Shown here: positions 11,492 through 24,616 of the stretch, in pieces
How the letters are laid out: every line of letters starts with the position of its first letter
How positions within the stretch are numbered: the first letter of the stretch is position 1
Made by a program: the position numbers and the translations under genes
NCBI RefSeq assembly: GCF_051020985.1
Contig: NW_027475149.1
Span: 124,001-188,000, forward strand
Reading direction: 5' to 3'
Length of the DNA stretch: 64,000 bases
Origin: Nomia melanderi
Taxonomy: Eukaryota > Arthropoda > Insecta > Hymenoptera > Halictidae
The notes under the pieces: model-generated
Told to the model about the DNA's origin: nothing
Database searches by the model: none
The model's input: the letters and a program-made list of their open reading frames with translations, nothing else

Positions 11492-13942
11492 ACACCCGAG
11501 ATATCACCAGATATATAATGGATTTTTCCCCGACCCTGACAGTCCGGCCCCACGAGACGGTGATTTTCTCGGCCCCTGGTGGTCCGAGGTCGTTCCTGCT
11601 GCACAGAATCATGCGCCAGGGCTTCCAGCAGACAGTGCAATTGGATTTATCGCGCTATCTCAAATAGCACCCGAGATATCACCTGATATATAATGGATTT
11701 TTCCCGGACCCTGACAGTCCGGCCCCATGCGTCGATGGTTTTCTCGGTCCCTCGTGGTCCGAGGTCGATCCCGCTGCACAGATTCATTCGCCAGTGCCTC
11801 CTACAGACAATGCACTTTGATTTATTGTTCTATCTCTAATAGCACCCGAGATATCAACAGATATATATTGGACTTTTCCCTGACCCTGACAGTCCGGCCC
11901 CATGAGGCGGTGATTTCCTCGGCCCCGGGTGGTCCAAGGTCGATCCCGCTGCACAGATTCATGCGCCAGGGCCGCATGCAGATAATTCACTTTGATTTAT
12001 TGCGCTATCTCTAATAGCAGCCGAGATATCACCAGATATATATTTGGACTTTTCCCTGACCCTGAGTGTCCGGCCCCATGGGACTGTGGATTTCTCGGCC
12101 CCTGGTGGTCCGAGGTCGTTCCCGCTGCCTAGATTGACGCGGCAGGGCCTCCTACAGACAATGCACTTTGATTTATTGCGCTATCTGTAATAGCACCCGA
12201 GATATCACCAGATATATATTCGATTTTTCACTGACCCTGAGTGTCCGGCCCCATGAGACTGTGGTTTTCTCGGCCCCTGGTGGTCCGAGGTCGTTCCCGC
12301 TGCACAGATGCATGCGCCAGGGCCTCCTGCAGATAATTCACTTTGGTTTATGGCGCTATCTCTAATAGCACCCGAGATATCACCAGATATATATTGGATT
12401 TTTCCCTGACCCTGAGTGTCCGGCCCCATGAGACGGTGGTTTTCTCGGCCCCTGGTCGTCCAAGGTCGTTCCCGCTGCACAGATTCATGCGCCAGCGTCT
12501 CCTGCAGATAATTCACTTTGGATTATAGCGCTATCTCTAATAGCACCCGAGATATCACCGGATATATATTGGACTTTACCCTGACCCTGACAGTCCGGCC
12601 CGATGAGGCGGTGATTTTCTCGGCTCCTGGTGGTCCGAGGTCGATCCCGCTGCACAGATTCATGCCCCAGGGCCGCCTGCAGATAATTCACTTTGATTTA
12701 TTGCGCTATCTCTAATAACAGCAGAGATATCACCAGATATATATTGGATTTTTCCCTGACCCTGAGTGTCCGGCCCCATGAGACGGTGGTTTTCTCGGCC
12801 TCTGGTGGTCGGAGGTCGTTCCCGCTGCACAGATTGACGCGGCAGGGCCTAATACAGACAATGCACATTGATTTCTTGGGCTATCTGTAATAGCACCCGA
12901 TATATCACCAGAAATATATTGGATTTTTCCCTGACCCTGAGTGCCCGGCCCCATGAGACGGTGGTTTTCTCGGCCCCTGGTGGTCCGAGGTCGTTCCCGC
13001 TGCACAGATTGACGCGGCAGGGCCTCCTACAGACAATGCACTTTGGTTTATGGCGCTATCTCTAATAGCACCCGAGATATCACCAGATATATATTGGATT
13101 TTTCCATGACCCTGAGTGTCCGGCCCCATGAGACGGTGGTTTTCTAGGCCCCTGGTGGTCCGAGGTCGTTCGAGCTGCACAGATTCATGCGCCAGGGCCT
13201 CCTACAGACAAAGCACTTTGATTTATTGCGCTATCTGTAATAGCACCCGAGATATCACCATATATATATTGGATTTTCCCATCACATTCAGTGCCCGGCC
13301 CTATGAGACGGTGGTTTTCTCGGCCCCTGGTTGTCTGAGGTCGTTCCTGCTGCACAGATTCATTCGCCAGTGCCTCCTACAGACAATGCACTTTGATTTA
13401 TTGTTCTACCTCTAATAGCACCCGAGATGTCAACAGATATGTATTGGATTTTTCCCTGACCCTGAGTGACCGGCCCCATGAGACGGTGGTTTTCTCGGCC
13501 TCTGGTGGTCGGAGGTCGTTCCCGATGCACAGATTCATGCGCCAGGGCCTGCTGCAGATAATTCACTTTGGTTTATTGCGCTATTTCTAATAACACCCGA
13601 GATGTCAACAGATATGTATTGGATTTTTCCCTGACCCTGAGTGACCGGCCCTATGAGACTGTGGTTTTCTCGGCCCCTGGTGGTCCGAGGTCGTTCCCGC
13701 TGTCCAGATTGACGGGGCAGGGCCTCCTACAGACAATGCACTTTGATTTATTGCGCTATCTGTAATAGCACCCGAGATATCACCAGATATATATTGGATT
13801 TTTCCCTGACCCTGAGTTTCCGGCCCCATGAGACGGTGGTTTTCTCGGTCCCTGGTGGTCCGAGGTCGTTGCCGCTGCAGAGATTCATGCGCCAGAGCCT
13901 CCTGCAGATAATTCACTTTGATTTATTGCGCTATCTGTAATA

Positions 13943-14291
13943 GCAGCCGAGATATCACCAGATATATATTGGATTTTTCCCTGACCCTGAGTGTCCGGCC
14001 CCATGAGAAGGTGGTTGTCACGCCCCTGGTGGTCCGAGGTCGTTCCCGCAGCACAGATTCATGCGCCAGGGCCTCCTACAGGTAATGCACTTTGATTTAT
14101 TGCGCTATCTGTAATAGCAGCCGAGATATCACCAGATATATATTGGATTTTACCCTGACCCTGAGTGTCCGGCCCCATGTGGCTGTCGTTGTCTCGGCAG
14201 CTGGAGGTCTGAGGACGTTCCCGCTGCACAGATTCATGCGCCAGGGCCTCCTACAGACAATGCACTTTGATTTATTGCGCTATCTCTAATA
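13943..14291 (+). repeat. Two-monomer segment, copy 1 (12-unit spacing)
   Basis: Shares with 16040-16388 the GCAGCCGAG start, GAGAAGGTGGTTGTCACGCC with its 1-bp deletion, CATGTGGC and TCTCGGCAGCTGGAGG. The spacing is 2,097 bp, about 12 units. Confidence 0.9.
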
Positions 14292-16039
14292 GCACCCGAG
14301 ATATCACCAGATGTATATTGGATTTTTCCCCGACCGTGAGTGTCCGGCCCCATGAGACGGTGGTTTTCTCGGCCCCTGGTGGTCCGAGGTCGTTCCCGCT
14401 GCACAGATTCATGCGCCAAGGCCTCCTACAGACAATGCACGTTGATTTATTGCACTATCTCTAATAGCACCCGAGATATCACCAGATATATATAGGATTT
14501 CTCCCTGACCCTGAGAGTCCGGCACCATAAGACGGTGGTTTTCTCGGCCCCTGGAGGTCCGAGGTCGTTTCCGCTGCACAGATTCATGCGCCAGGGCCTC
14601 CTGCAGACAATTCACTTTGGTTTATTGTGCTATCTCTAATAGCACCCGACATATCACCAGCTATATATTGGACTTTATCCGACCCTGAGTGTCCGGCCCC
14701 ATGAGACGGTGGTTTTCTCGGCCCCTGGTGATCCGAGGTCGTACCCGCTACACAGATTCATGCGCCAGGGCCCCCTGCAGATAATTCACTTTGGTTTATT
14801 GCGCTATCTCTAATAGCACCCGAGATATCACCAGATATATATTGGATTTTCCCATGACCCTGAGTGTCCGGGCTCATAAGACTGTGGTTTTCTCGGCCCC
14901 TGGCGGTCCGAGATCGTTCCCGCCTCACAGATTCATGCGCCAGGGCCTCCTACGGACAATGAACTTTGATTTATTGCGCTATCTCTAACAGCATCCGAGA
15001 TATCACCAGATATATATTGGATTTTTCCCTGACCCTGAGTGTCCGACCCCATGAGACGTTAGTTTTCTCGGCCCCTGGTGTTCCGAGGTCGTTCCCGCTG
15101 CACAGATTCATGCGCCAGGCCCTCCTACAGACAATGCACTTTTATTTATTGCGCTATCAGTAACAGCACCCGAGCTATCACCAGATATATATTGGATTTT
15201 TCCCTGACCCTGAGTGCCCGGCCCGATGTGTCGGTGATTTTCTCGGACCCTGGTGATCCGAGGTAGATACCGCTGCACAGGTTCATGCGCCAGGGTCTCC
15301 TACAGACAACGCACTTTGATTTATTGCGCTATCTGTAATAGCACCCGAGATATCACCAGATATATATTGGATTTTTCACTGACCCTGAGTGTCCTCCCCA
15401 TGAGACGGTGGTTTTCTCGGCCCCTGGTGTTCCGAGGTCGTTCCCGCTGCACAGATTCATGCGCCAGGGCCTGCTACAGACAATGCACTTTGATTTATTG
15501 CGCTATCTGTAATAGCACCCGAGATATCACCAGATATTTATTGGATTTTACCCTGACCCTGAGTGTACGGCCCCATGTGACGGTCGTTGTCTCGGCAGCT
15601 GGAGGTCTGAGGACGTTCCCGCTGCACAGATTCATGCGCCAGGGCCTCCTACAGGTAATGCACTTTGATTTATTGCGCTATCTGTAATAGCAGCAGAGAT
15701 ATCACCAGATATATATTGGATTTTTCCCTGACCCTGAGTGTCCGGCCCCATGAGACTGTGGTTTTCTCGGCCCCTGGTGGTCCGAGGTTCTTCCCGCTGC
15801 ACAGGTTCATGCGCCAGGGTCTCCTACAGACAATGCACTTTGATTTATTACGCTATCTGTAATAGCACCCGAGATATCACCAGATATATATTGGATTTTC
15901 CCCTGACCCTGAGTGTCCGGCCCCATGAGACTGTGGTTTTCTCGGCCCCTGGTGGTCCGAGGTCGTTCCCGTTGCAGAGATTCATGCGCCAGGGCCTCCT
16001 GCAGATAATTCACTTTGATTTATTGCGCTATCTGTAATA

Positions 16040-16388
16040 GCAGCCGAGATATCACCAGATATATATTGGATTTTTCCCTGACCCTGAGTGTCCGGCCCCA
16101 TGAGAAGGTGGTTGTCACGCCCCTGGTGGTCCGAGGTCGTTCCCGCAGCACAGATTCATGCGCCAGGGCCTCCTACAGGTAATGCACTTTGATTTATTGC
16201 GCTATCTGTAATAGCAGCCGAGATATCACCAGATATATATTGGATTTTACCCTGACCCTGAGTGTCCGGCCCCATGTGGCGGTCGTTGTCTCGGCAGCTG
16301 GAGGTCTGAGGACGTTCCCGCTGCACAGATTCATGCGCCAGGGCCTCCTACAGACAATGCACTTTGATTTATTGCGCTATCTGTAATA
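16040..16388 (+). repeat. Two-monomer segment, copy 2 (12-unit spacing)
   Basis: Second copy of 13943-14291 with very few differences (GTGGCGGTCG for GTGGCTGTCG). A related but less similar unit lies at about 15516. Confidence 0.9.
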
Positions 16389-17614
16389 GCACCCGAGATA
16401 TCACCAGATCTATATTGGATTTTTCACTGACCCTGAGTGTCCGGCCCCATGAGACGGTCGTTTTCTAGGCCCCTGGTGGTCCGAGGTCGTTCCCGCTGCA
16501 CAGATTCATGCACCAGGACCTCCTGCAGATAATTCACTTTGGTTTATTGCGCTATCTCTAATAGCACCCGAGATATCAGCAGATATATATTGGATTTTTC
16601 ACTGACCCTGAGTGACCGGCCCCATGAGACGGTAGTTTTCTCGGCCCCTGGTGTTCCGAGGTCGTTCCCGCTGCACAGATTCATGCGCCAGGGCCTCCCG
16701 CAGATAATTCACTTTGGTTTATTGCGCTATCTCTAATAGCACCCGAGATATCACCAGATATATATTGGATTTTCCCCTGACCCTGAGTGTCCGGCCCCAT
16801 GAGACGGTCGTTTTCTCGGCCCCTGGTGGTCCGATGTCGTTCCCGCTGCACAGATTCATGCGCCAGGGCCTCCTGCAGATAATTCACTTTGGTTTATTGC
16901 GCTATCTGTAATAGCACCCGAGATATCACCAGATATATATTGGATTTTTCACTGACCCTGAGTGACCGGCCCCATGAGACGGTAGTTTTCTCGGCCCCTG
17001 GTGTTCCGAGGTCGTTCCCGCTGCATAGATTCATGCGCCAGGGCCACCTGCAGATAATTCACTTTGGTTTATTGCGCTATCTCTGATAGCACCCGAGATA
17101 TCACCACATATATATTGGATTTTCCCCTGACCCTGAGTGTCCGGCCCCATGGGACTGTGGTTTTCTCGGCCACTGGTGGTCCGAGGTCGTTCCCGCTGCA
17201 CAGATTCATGCGCCAGGGCCTCCTACAGACAATGCACTTTGATTTATTGCGCTATCTGTAATAGCACCCGAGATATCACCGCATATATATTTTGGATTTT
17301 TCCCAGACCCTGAGTGTACGGCCCCATGAGAAGGTGGTTGTCTCGCCCCTGGTGGTCCGAGGTCGTTCCCGCTGCACAGATTCATGCGCCAGGGCCTCCT
17401 GCAGATGATTCACTTTAGTTTATTGCGCTATCTCTAATAGCACCCGAGATATCACCAGATACATATTGGATTTTCCCCTGACCCTGAGTGTCCGGCCCCA
17501 TGAGACTGTGGTTTTTTCGGCCCCTGGTGGTCCGAAGTCGTTCCCGCTGCACAGATTCATGCGCCAGGGCCTCCTGCAGATAATGCACTTTGATTTATTG
17601 CGCTATCTCTAATA

Positions 17615-17964
17615 GCACCCGAGATATCAAGAGATATATACTGGATTTTCCCCTGACACTGAGTGTCCGGCTCCATGAGACTGTGGTTTTCTCGGCCCCT
17701 GGTGGTCCGAGGTCGTTCCCGCTGCACAGATTCATGCGCCAGGGCCTCCTGCAGATAATGCACTTTGATTTATTGCGCTATCTGTAATAGCACCCGAGAT
17801 ATCAAGAGATATATACTGGATTTTCCCCTGACACTGAGTGTCCGGCTCCATGAGACTGTGGTTTTCTCGGCCCCTGGTGGTCCGAGGTCGTTCCCGCTGC
17901 ACAGATTCATGCGCCAGGGCCTCCTGCAGATAATGCACTTTGATTTATTGCGCTATCTGTAATA
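17615..17964 (+). repeat. Two identical adjacent monomers
   Basis: Units 17615-17789 and 17790-17964 read base for base the same, including the rare variants ATATCAAGAGATATATACTGG, GACACTGAG and GGCTCCATGAG. This is the clearest very recent single-monomer duplication in the window. Closely related units reappear near 51989 and 53563, about 36 kb away. Confidence 0.93.
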
Positions 17965-18314
17965 GCACCCGAGATATCACCAGATATATATTGGATTTTT
18001 CACTGACCCTGAGTGTGCGGCCCCATGTGACGGTGTTTTTCTCGGACCCTGGTGGTCCGAGGTCGTTCCCGCTGCACAGATTCATGCGCCAGGGCCTCCT
18101 GCGGACAATTCACTTTGGTTTATTGCGCTATCTCTAATAGCACCCGAGATATCACCAGATATATATTGGATTTTTCCCCGACCCTGAGTGTCCGGCTCCA
18201 TGAGACGGTGGTTCTCTCGGCCGCTGGTGGTCCGAGGTCGTTCCCGCTGGGCAGATTCATGCGCCAGGGCCTCCTACAGACAATGCACTTTGATGTATTG
18301 CGCTATCTGTAATA

Positions 18315-21300
18315 GCACCCGAGATATCACCAGATATATATTGGATTTTTCCCTGACCCTGAGTGTCCGGCCCCATGAGACTGCGGTTTTCTCGGCCCCT
18401 GGTGGTCCGAGGTCGTTCCCGCTGCACACATTCATGCGCCAGGGCCTCCTACAGACAATGCACTTTGATTTATTGCTCTATCTGTAATAGCACCCGAGAT
18501 ATCACCAGATATATATTGGATTTTCCCATGACCCTGAGTGTCCGGCCCCATGAGACTGTGGTTTTCTCGGCCCCTGGTGGTCCGAGGTCGTTCCCGCTGC
18601 ACAGATTCATGCGCCAGGGCCTCCTACAGACAATGCACTTTGATTTATTGCGCTATCTGTAATAGCACCCGAGATATCACCAGATATATATTGGATTTTT
18701 CCCTGACCCTGAGTGTCCGGCCCCATGAGACGGTGGATGTCTCGGCCCCTGATGGTCCGAGATCGTTCCCGCTGCACAGATTCATGCGCCAGGGCCTCCT
18801 GCAGATATTTCCCTTTGGCTTATTGCGCTATCTCTAATAGCGCCCGAGATATCACCAGATATATATTGGATTTTTCCCTGACCCTGAGTGTCCGGCCCCA
18901 TGAGACTGCGGTTTTCTCGGCCCCTGGTGGTCCGAGGTCGTTCCCGCTGCACACATTCATGCGCCAGGGCCTCCTACAGACAATGCACTTTGATTTATTG
19001 CTCTATCTGTAATAGCACCCGAGATATCACCAGATATATATTGGATTTTCCCCTGACCCTGAGTGTCCGGCCCCATGAGACTGTGGTTTTCTCGGCCCCT
19101 GGTGGTCCGAGGTCGTTCCCGCTGCACAGATTCATGCGCCAGGGCCTCCTACAGACAATGCACTTTGATTTATTGCGCTATCTGTTATAGCACCCGAGAT
19201 ATCACCAGATATATATTGGATTTTACCCTGACCCTGAGTGTCCGGCCCCATGAGACGGTCGTTGTCTCGGCCCCTGGAGGTCCGAGGACGTTCCCGCTGC
19301 ACAGATTCATGCGCCAGGGCCTCCTACAGGTAATGCACTTTGATTTATTGCGCTATCTGTAATAGCACCCGAGATATCACCAGATCTATATTGGATTTTC
19401 CACTGACCCTGAGTGTCCGGCCCCATGAGACTGTGGTTTTCTCGGCCCCTGGTGGTCCGGGGTCGTTCCCGTTGCACAGATTCATGCGCCAGGGCCTCCT
19501 GCAGATAATTCACTTTGGTTTATTGCGCTATCTCTAATAGCACCCGAGATATCACCAGATATATATTGGATTTTTCACTGACCCTGAGCGTCCGGCCCCA
19601 TGAGACGGTCGTTTTCTCGGCCCCTGGTGGTCCGAGGTCGTTCCCGCTGCACAGGTTCATGCGCCAGGGTCTCCTACAGACAATGCACTTTGATTTATTG
19701 CGCTATCTGTAATAGCACCCGAGATATCACCACATATATATTGGATTTTTCACTGACCCTGAGTGTCCGGCCCCATGAGACGGTGGTTTTCTCGGTCCCT
19801 GGTGTTCCGAGGTCGTTCCCGCTGCACAGATTCATGCGCCAGGGCCTCCTACAGACAATGCACTTTGATTTATTGCGCTATCTCTAATAGCACCCGAGAT
19901 ATCACCAGATATATATTGGATTTTCCCCTGACCCTGAGTGTCCGGCCCCATGAGACTGTGGTTTTCTCGGCCCCTGGTGGTCCGAGGTCGTTCCCGTTGC
20001 ACAGATTCATGCGCCAGGGCCTCCTGCAGATAACTCACTTTGGTTTATTGCGCTATCTCTAATAGCACCCGAGATATCACCAGATATATATTGGATTTTT
20101 CCCTGACCCTGAGTGTCCGGCCCCATGAGACGGTGGTTTTCTCGGCCCCTGGTGGTCCGCGGTCGTTCCCGCTGCACAGATTCATGCGCCAGGGCCTCCT
20201 GCAGATAATTCACTTTCGTTTATTGCGCTATCTCTAATAGCACCCGAGATATCACCAGATATATATTGGATTTTTCCCTGACCCTGAGTGTCCGGCCCCA
20301 TGAGACTGCGGTTTTCTCGGCCCCTGGTGGTCCGAGGTCGTTCCCGCTGCACACATTCATGCGCCAGGGCCTCCCACAGACAATGCACTTTGATTTATTG
20401 CTCTATCTGTAATAGCATCCGAGATATCACCAGATATATATTGGATTTTTCCCTGACCCTGAGTGCCCGGCCCCATGAGACGGTGGTTTTCTCGGCCCCT
20501 GGTGGTCCGAGGTCGTTGCCGCTTCACAGATTCATGCGCCAGGGCCTCCTGCAGACAATGCACTTTGATTTATTGCGCTATCTGTAATAGCACCCGAGAT
20601 ATCACCAGATATATATTGGATTTTTCCCTGACCCTGAGTGTCCGGCCCCATGAGACGGTGGATGTCTCGGCCCCTGATGGTCCGAGATCGTTCCCGCTGC
20701 ACAGATTCATGCGCCAGGGCCTCCTGCAGACAATGCACTTTGATTTATTGCTCTATCTGTAATAGCACCCGAGATATCACCAGATATATATTGGATTTTT
20801 CCCCGACCCTGGGTGTCCGGCCCCATGAGACGGTGGTTCTCTCGGCCGCTGGTGGTCCGAGGTAGTTCCCGCTGGCCAGATTCATGCGCCAGGGCCTCCT
20901 ACAGACAATGCACTTTGATGTATTGCGCTATCTGTAATAGCACCCGAGATATCACCAGATCTATATTGGATTTTACCCTGACCCTGAGTATCCGGCCCCA
21001 TGAGACTGTGGTTTTCTCGGCCCCTGGTGGTCCGAGGTCGTTCCCGCTGCACAGATTCATGCGCCAGGGCCTCCTACAGACAATGCACTTTGATTTATTG
21101 CGCTATCTGTAATAGCACCCGAGATATCACCAGATACATATTGGATTTTACCCTGACCCTGAGTGTCCGGCCCCTTGAGACGGTGGTTGTCTCGGCCCCT
21201 GGAGGTCCGAGGACGTTCCCGCTGCACAGATTCATGCGCCAGCGCCTCCTGCAGATAATTCACTTTGGTTTATTGCGCTATCTCTAATAGCGCCCGAGAT

Positions 21301-22339
21301 ATCACCAGATATATATTGGATTTTTCCCTGACCCTGAGTGTCCGGCCCCATGAGACGGTCGTTGTCTCGGCCCCTGGAGGTCCGAGGACGTTCCCGCTGC
21401 ACAGATTCATGCGCCAGGGCCTCCTACAGGTAATGCACTTTGATTTATTGCGCTATCTGTAATAGCACCCGAGATATCACCAGATCTATATTGGATTTTC
21501 CACTGACCCTGAGTGTCCGGCCCCATGAGACTGTGGTTTTCTCGGCCCCTGGTGGTCCGGGGTCGTTCCCGTTGCACAGATTCATGCGCCAGGGCCTCCT
21601 GCAGATAATTCACTTTGGTTTATTGCGCTATCTCTAATAGCACCCGAGATATCACCAGATATATATTGGATTTTTCACTGACCCTGAGCGTCCGGCCCCA
21701 TGAGACGGTCGTTTTCTCGGCCCCTGGTGGTCCGAGGTCGTTCCCGCTGCACAGGTTCATGCGCCAGGGTCTCCTACAGACAATGCACTTTGATTTATTG
21801 CGCTATCTGTAATAGCACCCGAGATATCACCACATATATATTGGATTTTTCACTGACCCTGAGTGTCCGGCCCCATGAGACGGTGGTTTTCTCGGTCCCT
21901 GGTGTTCCGAGGTCGTTCCCGCTGCACAGATTCATGCGCCAGGGCCTCCTACAGACAATGCACTTTGATTTATTGCGCTATCTCTAATAGCACCCGAGAT
22001 ATCACCAGATATATATTGGATTTTTCACTGACCCTGAGTGTCCGGCCCCATGAGACGGTGGTTTTCTCGGTCCCTGGTGTTCCGAGGTCGTTCCCGTTGC
22101 ACAGATTCATGCGCCAGGGCCTCCTGCAGATAACTCACTTTGGTTTATTGCGCTATCTCTAATAGCACCCGAGATATCACCAGATATATATTGGATTTTT
22201 CCCTGACCCTGAGTGTCCGGCCCCATGAGACGGTGGTTTTCTCGGCCCCTGGTGGTCCGCGGTCGTTCCCGCTGCACAGATTCATGCGCCAGGGCCTCCT
22301 GCAGATAATTCACTTTCGTTTATTGCGCTATCTGTAATA
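18315..22339 (+). repeat. Array section 5: family D block, copy 1
   Basis: A 4-kb block of about 23 units that recurs at 29694-33718. Units 18315-20239 are collinear with 29694-31618 at an offset of 11,379 bp. Units from 20940 match at an offset of 11,554, and those from 22165 match at 11,379 again, so one unit was gained and one lost. Inside the block, 19190-19889 recurs at 21290-21989 (2,100 bp, 12 units). Marker variants are CTGCACACATTCATG, GATGTCTCGGCCCCTGATGG, CAGATATTTCCCTTTGGC, the BglII variant AGATCTATATTGG and CACATATATATTGG. Confidence 0.9.
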
Positions 22340-23039
22340 GCACCCGAGATATCACCAGATCTATATTGGATTTTCCCCTGACCCTAAGTATCCGGCCCCA
22401 TGAGACTGTGGTTTTTTCGGCCCCTGGTGGTCCGAGGTCGTTCCCGCTGCACAGATTCATGCGCCAGGGCCTCCTGCAGATAATTCACTTTGGTTTATTG
22501 CGCTATCTCTAATAGCACCCGAGATATAACCAGATATATACTGGATTTTCCCCTGACCCTGAGTGTCCGGCCCCATGAGACTGTGGTTTTCTCGGCCCCT
22601 GGTGGTCCGAGGTCGTTGCCGCTTCACAGATTCATGCGCCAGGGCCTCCTACAGACAATGCACTTTGATTTATTGCGCTATCTGTAATAGCACCCGAGAT
22701 ATCACCAGATATATATTGGATTTTACCCTGACCCTGAGTGTCCGGCCCCATGAGACGGTGGTTGTCTCGGCCCCTGGTGGTCCGAGGTCGTTCCCGCTTC
22801 ACAGATTCATGCGCCTGGGCATCCTGCAGATAACTCACTTTGGTTTATTGCGCTATCTCTAATAGCACCCGAGATATCACCAGATATATATTGGATTTTC
22901 CCCTGACCCTGAGTGTCCGGCCCCATGAGACTGTGGTTTTCTCGGCCCCTGGTGGTCCGAGGTCGTTCCCGCTGCACAGATTCATGCGCCAGGGCCTCCT
23001 ACAGACAATGCACTTTGATTTATTGCGCTATCTGTAATA

Positions 23040-23740
23040 GCACCCGAGATATCACCAGATATATATTGGATTTTACCCTGACCCTGAGTGTCCGGCCCCA
23101 TGAGACGGTGGTTGTCTCGGCCCCTGGAGGTCCGAGGACGTTCCCGCTTGCACAGATTTATGCGCCAGGGCATCCTGCAGATAATTCACTTTGGTTTATT
23201 GCGCTATCTCTAATAGCACCCGAGATATCACCAGATATATACTGGATTTTCCCCTGACCCTGTGTGTCCGGCCCCATGAGACTGTGGTTTTCTCGGCCCC
23301 TGGTGGTCCGAGGTCGTTCCCGCTGCACAGATTCATCCGCCAGGGCCTCCTACAGACAATGCACTTTGATTTATTGCGCTATCTGTAATAGCACCCGAGA
23401 TATCACCAGATATATATTGGATTTTTCACTGACCCTGAGTGTCCGGCAACATGAGAAGGTCGTTTTCTCGGCCCCTGGTGGTCCGAGGTCGTTCCCGCTG
23501 CACAGATTCATGCGCCAGGGCCTCCTGCAGATAATTCACTTTGGTTTATTGCGCTATCTCTATTAGCACCCGAGATATCACCAGATATATATTGGATTTT
23601 CCCCTGACCCTGAGCGTCCGGCCCCATGAGACTGTGGTTTTCTCGGCCCCTGGTGTTCCGAGGTCGTTCCCGCTGCACAGATTCATGCGCCAGGGCCTCC
23701 TACAGACAATGCACTTTGATTTATTGCGCTATCTGTAATA
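23040..23740 (+). repeat. Four-monomer segment, copy 1 (876-bp period)
   Basis: Four units including one 176-bp unit (CGCTTGCACAG insertion), with CCAGGGCATCCTGCAG, ATTCATCCGCC and TCTCTATTAGCACC. Repeated at 23916. The 876-bp step is five units, so a five-unit HOR was probably amplified once. Confidence 0.9.
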
Positions 23741-23915
23741 GCACACGAGATATCACCAGATATATATTGGATTTTACCCTGACCATGAGGGTCCGGCCCC
23801 ATGAGACTGTGGTTTTTTCTGCCCCTGGTGGTCCGACGTCGTTCCCGCTGCACAGATTCATGCGCCAGGGCCTCCTACAGACAATGCACTTTGATTTATT
23901 GCGCTATCTGTAGTA

Positions 23916-24616
23916 GCACCCGAGATATCACCAGATATATATTGGATTTTACCCTGACCCTGAGTGTCCGGCCCCATGAGACGGTGGTTGTCTCGGCCCC
24001 TGGAGGTCCGAGGACGTTCCCGCTTGCACAGATTCATGCGCCAGGGCATCCTGCAGATAATTCACTTTGGTTTATTGCGCTATCTCTAATAGCACCCGAG
24101 ATATCACCAGATATATACTGGATTTTCCCCTGACCCTGAGTGTCCGGCCCCATGAGACTGTGGTTATCTCGGCCCCTGGTGGTCCGAGGTCGTTCCCGCT
24201 GCACAGATTCATCCGCCAGGGCCTCCTACAGACAATGCACTTTGATTTATTGCGCTATCTGTAATAGCACCCGAGATATCACCAGATATATATTGGATTT
24301 TTCACTGACCCTGAGTGTCCGGCCCCATGAGACGGTCGTTTTCTCGGCCCCTGGTGGTCCGAGGTCGTTCCCGCTGCACAGATTCATGCGCCAGGGCCTC
24401 CTGCAGATAATTCACTTTGGTTTATTGCGCTATCTCTATTAGCACCCGAGATATCACCAGATATATATTGGATTTTCCCCTGACCCTGAGAGTCCGGCCC
24501 CATGAGACTGTGGTTTTCTCGGCCCCTGGTGGTCCGAGGTCGTTCCCGCTGCACAGCTTCATGCGCCAGGGCCTCCTACAGACAATGCACTTTGATTTAT
24601 TGCGCTATCTGTAATA
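23916..24616 (+). repeat. Four-monomer segment, copy 2 (876-bp period)
   Basis: Second copy of 23040-23740, with the same 1-bp insertion and TATTAG junction variant. It differs by small substitutions, such as GAGAGTCCGG in the last unit. Confidence 0.9.

Larger units (their letters stand above)
9917..13767 (+). repeat. Array section 3: most diverged part, traces of a 9-unit period
   Basis: Units here carry many private substitutions, such as CCCTGACAGTCC, GAGGCGGTGATTTTC, GGGCCGCCTGCAG and AACAGCAGAGATATC. Three landmark pairs lie exactly 1,576 bp apart: 10967/12543, 11142/12718 and 11842/13418. Type B units are at 10092, 10617 and 11317. Several units have short junction changes, such as CAAATAGCACCC at 10786 and 11661. 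No non-satellite DNA is present. Confidence 0.88.
13768..18314 (+). repeat. Array section 4: intermediate homogeneity
   Basis: Mostly type A units, with several 1-bp deletions (GTCACGCCCC near 14020 and 16110, GACTTTATCC near 14670, GTCCTCCCC near 15391). One of these fuses frames into a spurious 144-residue reading at 15253-15687. Two units at 13943-14291 recur at 16040-16388. The unit at 16564 is repeated two units later at 16914 (TGACCGGCCCC, GGTGTTCCGAGG). The region holds nothing but satellite. Confidence 0.88.
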
